Assembly (NCBI GenBank): GCA_017462145.1
Contig: JAFTRT010000010.1
Span: 1-12,700, forward strand
Length of the DNA: 12,700 nucleotides
Direction: 5' to 3'
From: Clostridia bacterium
Lineage (GTDB): Bacteria; Bacillota_A; Clostridia; Oscillospirales; CAG-272
In this document: piece by piece, positions 11,526 to 12,700 of the stretch
Layout: each line of letters starts with the position of its first letter
Position numbering within the stretch: the stretch's first letter is position 1
The notes under the pieces: generated by a model
What the model was told of the DNA's origin: nothing
Seen by the model: only the letters and a program-made list of their open reading frames with translations
Database searches by the model: none
Position numbers and translations under genes: made by a program

Positions 11526-11792
11526 ATGATGCAGAAAGACGAAAAGCAGACGATTATCGAGCAGTACGCTACTCATGAGGGTGACACGGGCTCGCCCGAG
11601 GTACAGATTGCACTTCTGACCTACAGAATCAAGAATCTGACCGAGCACCTCAAGAGCAACCACAAGGACCACCACAGCCGCAGAGGCCTTCAGAAGATGG
11701 TTGGTCACAGAAGAAACCTTCTGGGCTACCTGCAGAAGACCGACATCGAGCGCTACCGTGCGATCGTTGAAAAACTCGGCTTGAGAAAGTAA
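11526..11792 (+). CDS. rpsO: 30S ribosomal protein S15
   Basis: S15 binds 16S rRNA early in small-subunit assembly and contacts the large subunit through a bridge. The 88-residue protein matches the family in length and sequence, with [19 protein letters not shown] (17-35), the rRNA-binding [19 protein letters not shown] (46-64) and the ending [12 protein letters not shown]. The ATG at 11526 follows AAAGGTG at a good distance; the next codon is also ATG and could be used. The gene is followed by a leaky-looking terminator and then pnp, the same rpsO-pnp order as in many bacteria. Confidence 0.97.
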   Translation: MMQKDEKQTIIEQYATHEGDTGSPEVQIALLTYRIKNLTEHLKSNHKDHHSRRGLQKMVGHRRNLLGYLQKTDIERYRAIVEKLGLRK

Positions 11793-11802
11793 GATAATTG
11801 TC

Positions 11803-11857
11803 GGAGTGGAGAGTGGTGCCTACAGGTGCAACTCCTCACTCCCTTTTACTCTTTTTT
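11803..11857 (+). terminator. Imperfect terminator between rpsO and pnp
   Basis: GGAGTGGAGAGT (11803-11814) pairs with ACTCCTCACTCC (11831-11842) except for two central mismatches, and is followed by CTTTTACTCTTTTTT. The interrupted stem and T tract suggest partial read-through into pnp, for which I find no convincing separate promoter. Confidence 0.7.
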
Positions 11858-11885
11858 CCCATTTCGCAAACAAACCGTAAGCTTT

Positions 11886-11959
11886 CTCACGTTGGGATTA
11901 GCAGTTAATGATGCGCCGTGCTTCGGGACGGCTTGTCATTAAGTGCTAAACCCGGTGAG
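11886..11959 (+). promoter_or_regulatory. Long helical pnp leader hairpin with UUCG tetraloop
   Basis: The pairing runs CTCAC (11886-11890) with GTGAG (11955-11959), GGG with CCC, TTAGCA (11898-11903) with TGCTAA (11944-11949), TTAATGA (11905-11911) with TCATTAA (11936-11942), and GCCGT (11915-11919) with ACGGC (11928-11932). The cap is C-TTCG-G (11921-11926). Only one interruption is asymmetric. There is no T run after it, so it is not a terminator. By analogy with the RNase III-cleaved pnp leader of enterobacteria it may mediate PNPase autoregulation; that is inference. Confidence 0.75.
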
Positions 11960-11993
11960 ATGGAAATAAAAACAACAATTATGGAGGTTTATG

Positions 11994-12700
11994 ATGTCTC
12001 AATCCATTAGCACACCCATCGAGTTCAAGAACTACAAGACCTTCCGCTATACCTTTGCGGGACGTCCTTTGGTTATCGAAACCGGCAAGTTGGCAGGCTT
12101 GGCCAACGGTTCGGTGCTCATCCGTTACGGCGAGACCGTTCTGCTTTGCTGTGCCACCGCATCCGCAAAGCCCAGAGACGGAATCGATTTTCTGCCCCTC
12201 TCCGTCGATTATGAGGAGAGAATGTACGCCGCAGGTAAGATCCCCGGCGGCTATCTGAAGCGTGAGGGCAAGCCCTCCGAAAAGGCTGTCCTGACCTCCC
12301 GTGTCATCGACCGCCCCATCCGTCCCTTGTTCCCCAAGGATCTGCGCAACGACGTAGCCCTGACCTTGACCGTGATGTCGGTTGACCCCGACTGCTCTCC
12401 CGAGATCACCGCTATGATCGGTGCCTCCACCGCTCTGGCCATCTCCGATATTCCGTGGAACGGCCCCATCGGCGGCGTATTCATGGGCTTGGTTGACGGC
12501 AAGCTGATCGTAAACCCCAACGCTGAAGAGCAGAAGAAGAGTGATCTGCAGCTGACTGTTGCCGCTTCCATGAAGAAGGTGGTTATGATCGAGGCCGGTG
12601 CAAACGAGGTCGATGACGACACCATGTACGAGGCCATTATGATGGCTCATGAGGAAATCAAGGAGCTGTTGGGCTTCATCAACGCCATCGTGGACGAGAT
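11994..12700 (+). CDS. pnp: Polyribonucleotide nucleotidyltransferase (PNPase), N-terminal part
   Basis: PNPase degrades RNA 3' to 5' using phosphate and can add tails in reverse; it works in the RNA degradosome and in RNA quality control. About 235 codons are present before the window ends, covering the first RNase PH-like domain. The frame reads RPLVIETGKLAGLANGSVLI (24-43), LPLSVDYEERMYAAGKIPGG (67-86), then KREGKPSEKAVLTSRVIDRP (89-108) and IRPLFPK, the most conserved PNPase block. The start was set at ATG 11994, six bases past GGAGG (11983-11987); the ATG directly before it, at 11991, is in frame but too close. The catalytic second core, KH and S1 domains lie beyond the window. It is preceded by a 74-base hairpin. 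Confidence 0.96.
   Translation, partial: MSQSISTPIEFKNYKTFRYTFAGRPLVIETGKLAGLANGSVLIRYGETVLLCCATASAKPRDGIDFLPLSVDYEERMYAAGKIPGGYLKREGKPSEKAVLTSRVIDRPIRPLFPKDLRNDVALTLTVMSVDPDCSPEITAMIGASTALAISDIPWNGPIGGVFMGLVDGKLIVNPNAEEQKKSDLQLTVAASMKKVVMIEAGANEVDDDTMYEAIMMAHEEIKELLGFINAIVDE

Noticed and set aside
11979..12650. Open frame of 223 codons antisense to pnp
   Set aside because: The plus strand encodes the conserved PNPase N-terminal domain, so the antisense frame is a by-product of codon bias.

Overview
The window looks like a chromosomal, mostly housekeeping segment from a Gram-positive Clostridia-type bacterium. An Oscillospirales-like gut lineage is my best guess, from protein similarity recalled from memory and not from a search. 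The reasons are the AGGAGG-type ribosome binding sites, sigma-A promoters with 17-bp spacers, U-tailed intrinsic terminators, the rpmH-rnpA-yidD-yidC-jag gene order, a meso-diaminopimelate dehydrogenase, and a single-aptamer glycine riboswitch. No phage, insertion sequence, CRISPR, toxin or defence gene is visible.

Layout. Positions 1-786 (+) carry the 3' end of lepA followed by dut. Positions 787-1779 hold about 1 kb without a credible gene. This stretch is packed with small structured repeats: a hairpin, a two-stem terminator-like hairpin, a pyrimidine-rich tandem array, a fold-back element, and three copies of a dispersed element with head TGTCATCCTGAGCG and tail GGGATCT. Positions 1780-4653 (-) are the rpmH > rnpA > yidD > yidC > jag operon, with start/stop overlaps and a terminator-like attenuator after rpmH. 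Divergent to it is holA (+, 4908-5939). An AGCS sodium:amino-acid symporter (-, 5983-7404) follows, headed by a glycine riboswitch and a terminator. Upstream of that lies ddh (-, 7765-8745), and divergent to ddh is an SGNH/GDSL hydrolase (+, 8902-9879). A fourth copy of the dispersed element (9994-10073) precedes pfkA (+, 10199-11287). The window ends with rpsO (+) and the 5' part of pnp (+), both with structured leaders.

How it fits together. Most genes serve core information processing: LepA, S15, L34, RNase P protein, PNPase, DNA polymerase III delta and dUTPase. YidC, YidD and Jag handle membrane-protein insertion. PfkA (glycolysis), Ddh (lysine and peptidoglycan precursor) and the symporter are metabolic.

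The most interesting content is non-coding. Four copies of the dispersed element keep two hairpins although their stem sequences differ, which suggests a conserved structure. The riboswitch has a plausible antiterminator that predicts repression by glycine. The pnp leader forms a long near-continuous helix capped by a UUCG tetraloop, and the rpsO leader can fold in competing ways. In YidC, a glutamate stands where the family has its groove arginine. I found no clearly novel multi-gene system; the repeat family and the RNA leaders are the best candidates for something undescribed.
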